Positions 35,961-45,790 are shown, counted from the first letter of the stretch. The stretch is 64,000 nucleotides of DNA from Paenibacillus sp. SY21-1 (GCF_005222705.1 NZ_STGF01000017.1:62001-126000), one strand, 5' to 3'. Translations and numbers: made by a program. Notes: a model not told the origin generated them from the sequence alone.

Positions 35961-36604
35961 GCAACGTACAATTAACCGAATTGCCAGCCCTCATCGCACA
36001 AAACCTTCTGGAAATCGAAGCGGTTGCGCTTCGACCGAATGAACCGTTCACCTGGACGTCTGGCATTAAGTCCCCTATCTACTGCGACAACCGTCTGACG
36101 ATGACCTACCCGGAAATCCGCGATCTGATCGCGGAGGGCTTTGCCACCCTTATTCGTGAGCACTACCCGGAGACGGAGGTTGTAGCCGGAACGTCGACGG
36201 CAGGCATACCGCATGCGGCGTGGGTAGCCCAAAAGCTGAATCTGCCGATGGTGTACATTCGCGATAAAGCGAAAGGTCACGGCAAGCAGAATCAAATCGA
36301 GGGGCGCGTAAAGGAAGGACAAAAGGTAATTGTCATTGAGGATTTGATCTCGACAGGCGGCAGCTCGCTGAAAGCGGCGCTGGCGGTACGCGAGGCCGGA
36401 GCCGAGCCGCAAGCTGTGCTGGCCATTTTCACGTACGAGTTCGCTACGGCATCCGCGGCGTTTGCAAACGAGAGCATTCCGCTTGCGACGTTGTCCAACT
36501 ATAGCGCCCTGATCGATACCGCTCTCCGTATGGGCAAAATTGCCGAAGCCGACGTTGCCGCGCTCCAGGCCTGGCGACAAGATCCTGCTTCATTCGGCAA
36601 GTAA
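35957..36604 (+). CDS. pyrE: Orotate phosphoribosyltransferase PyrE
   Basis: Adds phosphoribose to orotate. 215 residues with the PRPP loop VIVIEDLISTGGSS at 124-137 and the flexible catalytic loop region RDKAKGHGKQNQIEG. It is the last gene of the operon and is followed by an intrinsic terminator. Confidence 0.96.
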   Translation: MSNVQLTELPALIAQNLLEIEAVALRPNEPFTWTSGIKSPIYCDNRLTMTYPEIRDLIAEGFATLIREHYPETEVVAGTSTAGIPHAAWVAQKLNLPMVYIRDKAKGHGKQNQIEGRVKEGQKVIVIEDLISTGGSSLKAALAVREAGAEPQAVLAIFTYEFATASAAFANESIPLATLSNYSALIDTALRMGKIAEADVAALQAWRQDPASFGK

Positions 36605-36620
36605 CATGCGCTTCAAGGAA

Positions 36621-36660
36621 GACGCGTTTTCCGTGATACGGGGAATGCGTCTTTTTTTTA
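36621..36660 (+). terminator. Intrinsic terminator of the pyr operon
   Basis: GACGCGTTTTCC pairs imperfectly with GGGGAATGCGTC, followed by eight T. Confidence 0.85.
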
Positions 36661-36777
36661 TATAAAAGTGGGGTGGATTCGACAATGGGTTTAGTATTAT
36701 TTTCAAGTTTTAGCTATTCATTTTCATTCTAAATCCGATATATACAATGAGCAAACTACAGAATAGAAACGGCAGGG

Positions 36778-38508
36778 ATGAGGATGAGATTATCGATTCG
36801 CTTCAAATTGGCTTTACTTGCTTTTATTCCATTATTGCTTTATACCGGTACAAGCTTCGTGATGGTGGAGGAGCAAAGGGGGCTTTATGAAAACGTATCG
36901 GAGCAGGTATTTGAGACAGGAAACCTCATACAGGAATTAGTGCTGAATGCGGATCGGGATATGTACCAGAGCTATGTAGCTTATTTGAAAATAGAATCGG
37001 GAATGCTGTCAGGCGAGGAGCTTGATTTGCAGGTCAAGGATTTGAATGACAATTTACAGCAGGTTGAGGATCGTATGGGGCAAGCCATGGGGCTAATCCG
37101 AGATAACGGATTGGGCCAGCTTCAATACGGAGCTTCCGGAAAAACCGTAGAGCAGCTGATGGAGGAATTCAGGGTAGGCCTCATGAACTGGAAGGAGGCG
37201 TCTCAGGCTGCGGGCGCCGACGGCCAGAGCCTCTTTGTGAATGAGAGCGTTGAGGCCAGCTTTTTCTCAAGCCGCGGCGGGATCGATGAAATTGACGATA
37301 ACATTGACCAGCATGTACAGCAAACCATGGAGCAAATCAGCAAGGATTTGAAGGGCAGGGAGCAAATTCTGATTACAGCCGTTTTGATTGTAACGGTCTG
37401 TATCGCTATTGCCGTATTCCTGTTGATTAGGCATATGATGAAAACGATTCGCGCAATTGTCACCAAAACGAATAAAGTGGCCGAGGGCGATCTGACTATG
37501 CTTCCTGAGCGCAAATACAGCAAGGATGAGCTTGGCCTCATTGCTCATTCGCTGGACAGCATGATTGCTTCGGTCAGACAGCTGGTCATGAAAATCGCCG
37601 ACAACGCACAAGAAGTGGGCAACTCCTCCAAGCTATTGTCTGCGTCGGCGAAGGAATCGACGGACGCCTCCGCCCAGGTGGCGCTGGACATTCAGGATGT
37701 GGCTGAAAGCACGGATATGCAAGCAAGAGCCGCCAAGGAAACGGCCCGCGCAGTGGAGGAAATGTCGATCGGCATTCAGCGGATTGCCGACAACACCTCG
37801 CAAATCGCCGATTTGTCGACGGATACCTCGCAGCAGACCAAGCATGGACTTACGGCAATGAAGCAATTCACCGAGCAGATTCAGGAGGTCAACGCTGTTC
37901 TGGAGAAGCTTTCCATTACGATTGATACGCTTGGCACCCGCTCGGATCAAATTGCGGGCATTGCCGACAATATTACGTCATTCTCCAATCAGACGAATAT
38001 TCTGTCGCTTAATGCTTCCATTGAAGCGGCGCGCGCAGGCGAGGCGGGGAGAGGTTTTGCCGTCGTAGCGAGCGAAATCCGCAAGCTTGCGGCAAGCTCG
38101 CTGACGTCTGCGGACGATATCCATCAACTGGTTGACGGAACCAGGAAGGATATAGCGGAGGCTTCAGTGCGGATGAAGGAAGCGCTGCAGGAAATGGAGG
38201 CCGGCAAAACGAAGGTTGCGGAAATGGGCAGCAACTTTAATCGGATTGCTGCAGCCGTATCGAATATGTCCAGTCAAATTCAGGAGAATTCGGCGATTAC
38301 CGAGCAAATGTCCGCAAGCTCGGAGCAAGTCAGCGCATCGATGGATGAAACGGCCACTTCCGCCGATATGAATCTCGGCAAGACGGAGAGCGTGGCTGCC
38401 GCAACAGAGCAGCAGCTTGCGCTTATGGACAGCATCGCCACATTGGCCAAGCAGCTTGATGCGATTGTCGGGGAACTGGACTCGGCGGTAACCCGATTCA
38501 CCGTCTAG
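36778..38508 (+). CDS. Methyl-accepting chemotaxis protein
   Basis: Transmembrane chemoreceptor of 576 residues. Signal-anchor helix at about 9-29, an extracellular helical sensor region (30-195), a second membrane helix at 196-217, a HAMP linker and a long cytoplasmic signalling coil. The hairpin tip that contacts CheA/CheW reads SFSNQTNILSLNASIEAARA, followed by GRGFAVVASEIRKLA. The sensor is of the four-helix type, so the ligand cannot be named. ATG 36778 or 36784 may be used. It has its own terminator and no chemotaxis genes next to it. Confidence 0.93.
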   Translation: MRMRLSIRFKLALLAFIPLLLYTGTSFVMVEEQRGLYENVSEQVFETGNLIQELVLNADRDMYQSYVAYLKIESGMLSGEELDLQVKDLNDNLQQVEDRMGQAMGLIRDNGLGQLQYGASGKTVEQLMEEFRVGLMNWKEASQAAGADGQSLFVNESVEASFFSSRGGIDEIDDNIDQHVQQTMEQISKDLKGREQILITAVLIVTVCIAIAVFLLIRHMMKTIRAIVTKTNKVAEGDLTMLPERKYSKDELGLIAHSLDSMIASVRQLVMKIADNAQEVGNSSKLLSASAKESTDASAQVALDIQDVAESTDMQARAAKETARAVEEMSIGIQRIADNTSQIADLSTDTSQQTKHGLTAMKQFTEQIQEVNAVLEKLSITIDTLGTRSDQIAGIADNITSFSNQTNILSLNASIEAARAGEAGRGFAVVASEIRKLAASSLTSADDIHQLVDGTRKDIAEASVRMKEALQEMEAGKTKVAEMGSNFNRIAAAVSNMSSQIQENSAITEQMSASSEQVSASMDETATSADMNLGKTESVAAATEQQLALMDSIATLAKQLDAIVGELDSAVTRFTV

Positions 38509-38525
38509 ACTTGGAGGTATAGCAG

Positions 38526-38566
38526 AGCTGTTCAAGCCGCTGGAGGCTGCTTTGGACAGCTTTTTT
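38526..38566 (+). terminator. Intrinsic terminator after chemoreceptor gene
   Basis: AGCTGTTCAAGC pairs with GCTTTGGACAGCT (one mismatch), followed by TTTTTT. Confidence 0.75.
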
Positions 38567-38604
38567 GCTTACAAGCGGGAACACAAAAAAATTGTTTTAT
38601 CGGT

Positions 38605-38634
38605 ACGTAACTTTTTCGCGACACCGTTCGTCTA
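38605..38634 (+). promoter_or_regulatory. Candidate ECF-sigma promoter of the ABC module
   Basis: GTAACTTTTT, then CGTCTAAGT with 17 bases between AAC and CGTC. This fits the AAC-N16/17-CGTC pattern of extracytoplasmic-function sigma promoters in Bacilli. It lies about 50 bases before the first ATPase gene of the ABC module. Confidence 0.5.
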
Positions 38635-38685
38635 AGTCTAGTAGATGAGAATTATGAAAAATGGAAAGGGGGTATAAAGGCGCAT

Positions 38686-39429
38686 ATGGCCTTTCAAAAG
38701 GAAGAAACCCAATCAGAGCCGCCTATGGAAGAATATACGCCGGCGCCCCTGGAAGAACGACGTAATCTGCTTACTGTCACAGATGTTGAACGTACGTTCC
38801 ATGTGGCCGGAAAGCCGCTGCATGTGTTAAAGGGAATACAGATGGACATCAAGGAGCGCCAGCTCGTTATGCTGAAGGGCCGTTCGGGATCGGGCAAGAC
38901 GACGCTGCTGAACTGTCTTGGCGGGTTGGATACTCCAAGCAAAGGCGAGATTCTGTTCGACGGCTTGAAATTTCATCAAATGAGCGACAATGAGCGAACC
39001 TTGATCAGACGCAAGCATATGGGGTTTATTTTTCAGGCGTTTGCGTTGATGCCGCTCTTATCGGCATGGGAGAACGTCGAGCTGACCTTGCGTATGGCAG
39101 GCGTCCCTCGCTCCTTGTGGAAGGAAAGAGTCGCTCATTGCCTGGAGCTTGTTGGTCTGGAGAAGCGGATGCATCATCGTCCCTTCGAGCTGTCAGGCGG
39201 AGAGCAGCAGCGTGTGGCCATTGCCAAAGCGATCGCCCACAAGCCTAAGCTGCTGCTGGCGGATGAGCCTACGGCAGAGCTTGATTCCGGGATGGGCGCT
39301 CAAATTATGGCCGTGTTTCACAATATTATCCGCACGGAGCAAGTGACGATATGTATGACTACACATGATCTTACGATTTTGGAGGTTGCAGACCATGTCT
39401 ATGAAATGGTGGACGGAAAATTTATTTAA
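38686..39429 (+). CDS. ABC transporter ATPase (LolD/MacB type), first of two
   Basis: 247 residues. Walker A GRSGSGKTT at 65-73, signature LSGGEQQRVAIAKA, Walker B LLLADEPTAEL: a MacB/LolD-type ATPase that normally works with an FtsX-like permease. A 25-residue acidic N-terminal extension precedes the domain. The adaptor gene starts inside its 3' end (35-base overlap). It opens a five-gene operon ending at 45.8 kb. Confidence 0.92.
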   Translation: MAFQKEETQSEPPMEEYTPAPLEERRNLLTVTDVERTFHVAGKPLHVLKGIQMDIKERQLVMLKGRSGSGKTTLLNCLGGLDTPSKGEILFDGLKFHQMSDNERTLIRRKHMGFIFQAFALMPLLSAWENVELTLRMAGVPRSLWKERVAHCLELVGLEKRMHHRPFELSGGEQQRVAIAKAIAHKPKLLLADEPTAELDSGMGAQIMAVFHNIIRTEQVTICMTTHDLTILEVADHVYEMVDGKFI

Positions 39430-40462
39430 ACGCTCGTTGATTGTAATGATGAGCGCATCCATTGTATTTGCCAGCGGCTGCTCGCTGCTGCCGTCCGAGG
39501 AAGAAGAGGAAGTGCTGCCGGAGATCAATCCGCCGCAAATTTCCAAAAAGCCGGAGTATGCCGTAACGACCGCAACGCTCGAAACGAAGGTGCAAGTCAT
39601 CGGCAAGCTGATATCGATGAAGGAAGAGACGTTGTTTTTTACGCTTGACGGCAAAAATTTAAAAGAGCTATACATAAAAGCAGGAGATACGGTGACGGCA
39701 GGACAAGTCATCGGCGAGCTGGATGTCGACAGCCTGATCAAGGAGCTGCGCAATGCGAAGCTCGCGTTCAAAAAAGAAGAGATCGCCATGAAGGAGCTGC
39801 TTCGAACTCGCGATGAGATGGACCCGATCGAATTCGAGCAGAAATCGATCGATTTCGAGGAGAGCAGGCAGAAGCTATCCGATATGGAGGAGGAGATCGC
39901 CAAGGCCAAGCTGACGGCGCCGTTCGGCGGCACGATTGTTACGCTGAATGTGCAGAAGGGCGATCTGATTAAGGCCTATTCGCCAATTGCCATCGTCGCC
40001 GACACGAGTCAATTCGCTCCAGCCGCCAAGCTAAGCAAAACGGAAATCGAGAAAATAGCGGTGGGCATGGAGGCTGTCGTCAATCTAAGCAGCGCCGGCA
40101 ACTTTAAAGGCACGGTTCAGCAGCTTCCGATCAAGGTGGAGGAAGACAACAACGGTCAGCCGACCCAGCCGGGCACTACGAAGCCGGAGCGTCCGGAAGA
40201 TTTTATGATCGTCAGCTTGAAGGATTTGCCTAAGGATTTAAACCGCGGGACGCCATTATCGATCAATATTATTACGAAGCGGACAGAAAATGCCATCGTC
40301 ATCCCGCCTTCAACGCTGCGTACGCTCGGATCGCGCACGTATGTGCAGGTCATTGATGAAAATGGAAAACGCGAGGTCGACGTCGAGGTTGGCCAGCAAA
40401 CCGCAACACAGGTGGAAATTTTGCAAGGACTGAAGCCGGGGCAGAAAGTCGTAGGTCGATAG
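39395..40462 (+). CDS. HlyD/MacA-type membrane-fusion adaptor lipoprotein
   Basis: 355 residues. Signal peptide with lipobox FASGC (cysteine 29). Then a biotinyl-lipoyl-like half (KAGDTVTAGQVIGELD), a coiled-coil hairpin (KLAFKKEEIAMKELL, EESRQKLSDMEEEIAKAKL), the returning lipoyl half (APFGGTIVTLNVQKGDLI) and a beta-barrel region. This is the MacA/HlyD order. ATG 39395 with TTGGAGGTT upstream is favoured over the longer ORF from 39365. Anchored outside the membrane, it would partner the FtsX-type permease downstream. Confidence 0.9.
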   Translation: MSMKWWTENLFKRSLIVMMSASIVFASGCSLLPSEEEEEVLPEINPPQISKKPEYAVTTATLETKVQVIGKLISMKEETLFFTLDGKNLKELYIKAGDTVTAGQVIGELDVDSLIKELRNAKLAFKKEEIAMKELLRTRDEMDPIEFEQKSIDFEESRQKLSDMEEEIAKAKLTAPFGGTIVTLNVQKGDLIKAYSPIAIVADTSQFAPAAKLSKTEIEKIAVGMEAVVNLSSAGNFKGTVQQLPIKVEEDNNGQPTQPGTTKPERPEDFMIVSLKDLPKDLNRGTPLSINIITKRTENAIVIPPSTLRTLGSRTYVQVIDENGKREVDVEVGQQTATQVEILQGLKPGQKVVGR

Positions 40463-40465
40463 CCG

Positions 40466-43384
40466 ATGGGAATTCCATTGTTCCGTTTTTTATTTCGTAA
40501 AATGTGGAATACCCGATGGCTGACGCTAAGCACGCTTGCCGGCCTGACGATGGCCGTCGCTTTTGCCACGAGCATCCCGATGTACGCCGACGGAGCGCTC
40601 AAGCGCGTTGTGGCCGAATCGCTGCAGGAGAAAAGCTCGGGACTGCCGGCCGGCTCCTTGCTTATGCGTTATCAGACTCCGGCGGGAGCGAAAACCGACT
40701 TGCCGGCGCTTGCGACGCTTGAGCAATATATTGCCGAGGACGTTCCGAAGGAAATTGGCTTTGCATTCGACACCTCTGTCAGCAGCTATTCGATCCGCGG
40801 CTCCGAGGTCGTGCCCGAGGATGCGACTAAAGTGGATGCGGGCCGCAATCGCCAGCTTTCGCTGATGTCGATGTCGGACATCGACAAAAATACCGAGCTT
40901 GCCCAAGGCCAATGGTTTGCGGAAGGCGCAGGCGACGGCAAGACGATCGAAGCGGTCATGTTCGAGGAAGCGATGTACCGGCAAGACGTACATATCGGAG
41001 ACGTATTCGAGTATCCGGTATACGGCGGCCTTAATCTTACGCTTAGAGTCAAGGTCGTCGGCGCCATTAAACCGCTCAGCGATACAAGCGCTTATTGGTA
41101 TCAAGGGCAGGAAAGCTTGTTGAACACCCTTCAGGTGAGCCGGGACGCTTTTCAGAAGGTGCTGCTGGAGCAAAACAGCATTCCGCTGCACAATGCGACT
41201 TGGTACTACGCGTTCGATTTGTCGGAGATTCAAACGAGCCAGCTGTCGCCATTAGGCCGCACGCTTGAGCGTCTGAACATCGAGCTTTATCAAAGGCTGA
41301 AGGATACGCGTGTGGAAATTTCTTTTGCCTCAACGCTTGCCGAATTCAAGAAGCAAAGCCTGCAATTGCAGACGCTGCTGTTCACGCTCGCTGCGCCTAT
41401 GCTGGCAATGGTTTTCTATTTCATTGCAATGAATGCGCGACAATCGCTTGACAAGCAGCGCAGCGATATTGCGGTGCTGCGAAGCCGGGGGGCCGGCACG
41501 AGCCAGATTATTTGGATCTATTTGCTGGAGGGATTGCTGCTCGGCGGCATCGCCCTTGGCGTGGGGCCGTTTCTCGGCTGGTTTATGGCCAAAAGCATCG
41601 GGTCGGCGAACGGTTTTCTCTCGTTCGTCAATCGGAAATCGATTCCGGTCGGATTTTCTACCGAGGCTTTTATAGCCGGCGGCGCGGCGGTGCTTCTTGC
41701 CCTGCTTGCGACGATTATTCCCGCCGTTATCTACGCGAGGTCGTCCATCGTCAGCTACAAGCAGGAGCTGGCCCGCTCCGACCGGAAGCCGCTTTGGCAG
41801 CGCTGGTTTCTTGATGTGCTGCTTGTGGGGCTTGCCGCTTATGGCTGGTATATGTTTAATGAACGGCAAATGCTGACCTTCCAGACCGGCATGACGACAG
41901 ATCAGCTGAACGTTCAGCCGTTTCTATTTTTTGTGCCTGCATTATCGATTTTCGCGCTAGGCCTGTTCTTTTTACGGCTTTTCCCATGGCTGCTGAAGCT
42001 GTTCAATTGGCTTGGTCGCAGATTTTTGCCAGTGCCGCTCTATTTAACGCTCACTCAGTTGTCGAGATCATCCAAGGGTTACTATCCGCTGATGATTTTG
42101 CTCGTTCTGACGCTTGGCCTTGGCGTTTACAATGCGTCGGCCGCACGGACGATCGATCTGAACTCTACCGAGCGGATTTTATATAAATTCGGTACAGACG
42201 TGACGATTCAGACCGCCTGGGAAGGAACGCCGGAGCAAAGGCCGAATACCGGAGGCGGCGGAGGTCAGGGAGGTGGCGGCCAAGGACAAGGCGGAGGCCA
42301 AGGAGGCGCTGGCGGCGGCGGAGGCCAGGGAGGCGGTTCCGGTGGCGGAGGCGGTGGAGGCGGCGGGCAGACGGTACCGACCCGCATTTTGTACTCGGAG
42401 CCTCCATTTGAGCTATTTCGTTCGCTTGAAGGTGTGGAAGCGGCGGCACGGGTGCTGCAAACAAAGGGCAATGTCGTCATTTCCGGCAAATCGATTGGCC
42501 AAGGCACGATCATGGGCATCGACAATGTCGATTTCTCCAAGGTGGCCTGGTTCCGCAGCGACTTGTACCCTGTACATCCTTATTACTATTTGAACAATTT
42601 GGGGATGTATGAACAAGCGGCTATTATTCCGTCAAAGGTAGCGGAGAAATACCAGCTTAAGCTGGGCGATCCGATCTCGGTCGGTTTTACGGATGGCATG
42701 CTGGAGTTTACCGTTGTTGGCATTTTGCCTTATTGGCCGACGCAATATCCGGACAAAGCGCCTTTTGTCATTACGAATCTGGATTACATTTACGACCAAT
42801 TGCCGCTTATTCCTTATGAGGTTTGGCTCAAAATGAAGCCGGAAGCAAAGGTAGCCCCGATTGTGGAGGAACTGCAAAAGCAAGGCATAGAAATTGCCTC
42901 CATTAACGATGTGCGCAATGAGTTGATCGTTCAAGGCAAACATCCGACGCGTGGCGGGGTGTTCGGCATTCTCAGTCTGGGTTTCCTCGTATCGGTTATT
43001 ATCACGCTGGCGGGCTATGTGCTTTATTGGTTCTTCAACCTTTCCGGCCGCGTCGTGCAATTCGGCGTATTGCGGGCGATGGGGTTGTCACGCAAGCAAT
43101 TGACCGGCATGCTGCTGCTGGAGCAGCTGTTTACGGCGGGGCTTGCGATCGGTCTTGGCGTCCTTATCGGCAAGGCGGTCAGCCTGCTGTTCCTGCCATT
43201 TCTCCAGACAACGGAAAATGTGGCGGAAACCGTTCCGCCGTTCCGCGTTGTTTTCGAGGCGAGCGATACGAACCAATTGTTCTACGTGGTTGGATTTATG
43301 ATGCTGATCGGTGCGGTGCTCCTGTTCCTGCATATTCGCAGACTTAGAGTGCATCAGGCGGTCAAGATGGGAGAAGAGCGATGA
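40466..43384 (+). CDS. Large FtsX-type ABC permease with glycine-rich insert
   Basis: 972 residues. The N-terminal membrane helix is followed by a large extracellular domain. A first FtsX-like membrane block lies at about 305-435 (LDKQRSDIAVLRSRGAG), more helices at 450-570, and the C-terminal FtsX block at 835-960 (VVQFGVLRAMGLSRKQL). Between the two blocks, at about residues 595-633, lies a low-complexity run of glycine with glutamine and a few serines, encoded by GGN-rich DNA (42250-42365). The gene overlaps the next ATPase by four bases. Family members move lipids, peptides or drugs; the substrate is unknown. Confidence 0.88.
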   Translation: MGIPLFRFLFRKMWNTRWLTLSTLAGLTMAVAFATSIPMYADGALKRVVAESLQEKSSGLPAGSLLMRYQTPAGAKTDLPALATLEQYIAEDVPKEIGFAFDTSVSSYSIRGSEVVPEDATKVDAGRNRQLSLMSMSDIDKNTELAQGQWFAEGAGDGKTIEAVMFEEAMYRQDVHIGDVFEYPVYGGLNLTLRVKVVGAIKPLSDTSAYWYQGQESLLNTLQVSRDAFQKVLLEQNSIPLHNATWYYAFDLSEIQTSQLSPLGRTLERLNIELYQRLKDTRVEISFASTLAEFKKQSLQLQTLLFTLAAPMLAMVFYFIAMNARQSLDKQRSDIAVLRSRGAGTSQIIWIYLLEGLLLGGIALGVGPFLGWFMAKSIGSANGFLSFVNRKSIPVGFSTEAFIAGGAAVLLALLATIIPAVIYARSSIVSYKQELARSDRKPLWQRWFLDVLLVGLAAYGWYMFNERQMLTFQTGMTTDQLNVQPFLFFVPALSIFALGLFFLRLFPWLLKLFNWLGRRFLPVPLYLTLTQLSRSSKGYYPLMILLVLTLGLGVYNASAARTIDLNSTERILYKFGTDVTIQTAWEGTPEQRPNTGGGGGQGGGGQGQGGGQGGAGGGGGQGGGSGGGGGGGGGQTVPTRILYSEPPFELFRSLEGVEAAARVLQTKGNVVISGKSIGQGTIMGIDNVDFSKVAWFRSDLYPVHPYYYLNNLGMYEQAAIIPSKVAEKYQLKLGDPISVGFTDGMLEFTVVGILPYWPTQYPDKAPFVITNLDYIYDQLPLIPYEVWLKMKPEAKVAPIVEELQKQGIEIASINDVRNELIVQGKHPTRGGVFGILSLGFLVSVIITLAGYVLYWFFNLSGRVVQFGVLRAMGLSRKQLTGMLLLEQLFTAGLAIGLGVLIGKAVSLLFLPFLQTTENVAETVPPFRVVFEASDTNQLFYVVGFMMLIGAVLLFLHIRRLRVHQAVKMGEER
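42250..42369 (+). repeat. Glycine-coding low-complexity tract in permease gene
   Basis: About 120 bases of GGN-rich repeats (GGAGGC, GGCGGAGG units) coding for a Gly/Gln-rich linker inside the permease. Such tracts can change length by slippage. The opposite strand is open as a proline-rich shadow ORF. Confidence 0.8.
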
Positions 43385-44292
43385 CGGCGATGATCGATTG
43401 CGAAGGCTTGGTCAAAATTTACAAAACCGACGATCTCGAGGTCGTCGCGCTGCAAGGCTTGAATTTGAAGGTCGAACAAGGCGAGCTGATGGCCATAATC
43501 GGCAACAGCGGCAGCGGGAAATCGACGCTGCTGAATACGCTGGGCGGTCTTGACCGCCCTTCGGCCGGCCAGGTCAAGGTAGGGCCATGGGATTTGCTGA
43601 AAATTTCCGATGAGGAGCTTGTGCAATACAAGCGAAAGACTGTCGGCTTTATTTGGCAGAACAATGCCCGCAATCTGCTGCCCTATTTGACCGCGCTGGA
43701 GAACGTCGAAATGCCGATGATGCTGTCCGGCAAAACGGATCGCGCCTATGCGAAACAGCTGCTCGAATGGGTAGGTCTCAAGGAGCGGATGTATAACAAG
43801 CTGCACCAGCTGTCGGGAGGAGAGCAGCAGCGCGTCGCGATCGCCATTTCATTGTCGAACCGGCCTCAGCTGCTTCTTGCCGATGAGCCTACGGGCTCCG
43901 TTGATACCGCTACATCAGATCTGATCATGGGCATATTCCGCAAGCTGAACAAGGAGATCGGCATTACGATCGTCATCGTTACACATGATTTGACGCTGGC
44001 GAGCAAGGTGGACCGCGTTGTAGCGATTCGCGACGGCTTGACGAGCACCGAGTTTATCAAGCGCAATCCGAATATAAACCCGGATGCGCCGGAGGAAGGC
44101 TTGCCTGTCGCAGGAGGGCTGCAGACCGTTCATGAAGCGTATGTCGTCGTTGACCGGGTCGGCAGGCTGCAGATCCCGAAGGAATATTTAACCGCTCTAC
44201 AAATTAAAGACAAAGCAACGATGGAGTTCGACGGTGAGCGGATTATTATAACGCCGCCTAAATCTTTGGGGGGTAACGAGGATGAAAAGTAA
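43381..44292 (+). CDS. ABC transporter ATPase with C-terminal AbrB-like domain
   Basis: 303 residues. Walker A GNSGSGKST at 41-49, signature LSGGEQQRVAIAIS, Walker B LLLADEPTGS. Normal ATPases of this type end near residue 230; here about 70 more residues follow. Residues about 255-294 (DRVGRLQIPKEYLTALQI, then an EF-GERIIITPP strand) look like an AbrB/MazE swapped-hairpin domain, usually DNA-binding. The gene overlaps the permease (ATGA) and the solute-binding gene (11 bases). Confidence 0.87.
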   Translation: MTAMIDCEGLVKIYKTDDLEVVALQGLNLKVEQGELMAIIGNSGSGKSTLLNTLGGLDRPSAGQVKVGPWDLLKISDEELVQYKRKTVGFIWQNNARNLLPYLTALENVEMPMMLSGKTDRAYAKQLLEWVGLKERMYNKLHQLSGGEQQRVAIAISLSNRPQLLLADEPTGSVDTATSDLIMGIFRKLNKEIGITIVIVTHDLTLASKVDRVVAIRDGLTSTEFIKRNPNINPDAPEEGLPVAGGLQTVHEAYVVVDRVGRLQIPKEYLTALQIKDKATMEFDGERIIITPPKSLGGNEDEK

Positions 44293-45781
44293 ACGTTTGG
44301 TCAAAAAAGTAGCTACAATGGGCCTGACTTTGTCGATGGTAACTGGGATGCTTGCTGCTTGCAGCAGCGGCACAACCGATTCGGCGGAGAAGCGCGTGCT
44401 GCGCATAGGCTTTGTGTCCGGATCACAGGATACGGAAGCCTATTATCGGCAGCAGTATACGGATACGTATGAATTGATGAACCCGAACATTGAATTCGAA
44501 ATCGTGAGCGCCATCAATTACGATGATTCACGCTTCGAGCAATCGGAGCCGGGCAAGCCGATGCAGACGCCCGATGAGTATGAAGCGCTGCAGAAGCTGC
44601 TGACGGGAGACAATCCGATCGACGTGCTTGTATTCGATTACCGGTACTTGAAGCGCATGACGCAGGACAATTTGCTAATGCCGCTTGACCCGCTCGTTCA
44701 AAAGGATAAATTTGATTTGAGCGATTATGTGCCAACGGTTATCGACGGCATTAAATCGGCAGGAGAAGGCTCTTTGTACGCATTGACGCCTACCTTTAAT
44801 TCTTCTGCACTGTTCTATAACAAAAAATTATTTGCCGACAATGGCATTACGCCGCCTACAGACAAGATGGAGTGGCAGGAAATTTTCAACCTTGCACGTC
44901 AAGTCGCAAAAGGCGAGGGCGAGGATCGTACGTTTGGCTTCTCCTTCAACCGCTGGGCTTCCGATGGCTTTAACGATTCGATGACCTACAGCCAAGCTTT
45001 GCAATTGAAGACATGGGACGACAAGGGCGAGAAAATGCTCGTCAACAGCGACCAATGGGCTGAGGTCTGGACGACCGTATCGTCGTTGTACAAAGAAAAT
45101 ATCGTTCCTACCCAGCAGTTTATGCAGCAATTGTACGAGAAGCAGAGCGCAGCCGGCGGCAACGATCCATTCTATGGCGATCTGTTTATTAAGGGCCAGC
45201 TGGCTATGACGATCGGCGATTACAATTATATTAATGAACTGAAGCGTGCGTCTGACAATGCGTCCAAAATTCAGGATTTTGTGCCGGTTGATTGGGATGT
45301 GGTAACCGTCCCTGTAAGCCCTAATGATCCGGACACTGGCGGCAACATTAACCTTAGCCAGCTTATGGCCATCAACAGCAAAGCGCAGAATGACAAAGAC
45401 GCATGGGAATTCATCAAATTCACCAACAGCAAGGAATGGGCTAAGCTTAAATCCAGAAGCGTCTATGAAATGGTCGCCCGCAAAGAGTTCCTGAAGCCGA
45501 TTGGCAATCTGGATTACAACATGGACGCTTTTACAACGCTTAAACCGCTGCAGCCGTCCTCCATCGACAATGACAAAATCATTCGCGAGAAGCCGGGCAT
45601 TTGGGAAGCGCAGAGCGCTGCGTACCAATTGTTCCAGGATGTCATTGACGGCAAGAAGGAAGTCAAGGAAGCGCTCGCCGAGTGGGAAACGCAAGGCAAC
45701 GCCGTTCTCGACCGCATCAAAAACAACCCTGAAGGCGGCGGGGACATTGGCATCATGCCTGAAGTAAGACCGATTGGTTAA
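44282..45781 (+). CDS. Extracellular solute-binding lipoprotein (family 1 type)
   Basis: 499 residues. Signal peptide and lipobox LAAC with cysteine 27, then a periplasmic-binding-protein-like fold (RIGFVSGSQDTEAYYRQQY, IDVLVFDYRYLKRM, NSSALFYNKKLFADNGI, TPPTDKMEWQEIFNLAR), close to carbohydrate-binding family 1. Such proteins normally serve importers, so its place in an export-type operon is unusual. It starts 11 bases inside the previous gene and is followed by a strong terminator. Confidence 0.88.
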   Translation: MKSKRLVKKVATMGLTLSMVTGMLAACSSGTTDSAEKRVLRIGFVSGSQDTEAYYRQQYTDTYELMNPNIEFEIVSAINYDDSRFEQSEPGKPMQTPDEYEALQKLLTGDNPIDVLVFDYRYLKRMTQDNLLMPLDPLVQKDKFDLSDYVPTVIDGIKSAGEGSLYALTPTFNSSALFYNKKLFADNGITPPTDKMEWQEIFNLARQVAKGEGEDRTFGFSFNRWASDGFNDSMTYSQALQLKTWDDKGEKMLVNSDQWAEVWTTVSSLYKENIVPTQQFMQQLYEKQSAAGGNDPFYGDLFIKGQLAMTIGDYNYINELKRASDNASKIQDFVPVDWDVVTVPVSPNDPDTGGNINLSQLMAINSKAQNDKDAWEFIKFTNSKEWAKLKSRSVYEMVARKEFLKPIGNLDYNMDAFTTLKPLQPSSIDNDKIIREKPGIWEAQSAAYQLFQDVIDGKKEVKEALAEWETQGNAVLDRIKNNPEGGGDIGIMPEVRPIG

Positions 45782-45790
45782 GCAAGGCTG

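Noticed and set aside
42265..42540. Proline-rich minus-strand ORF
   Set aside because: It is the complement of the glycine-rich tract in the permease gene.
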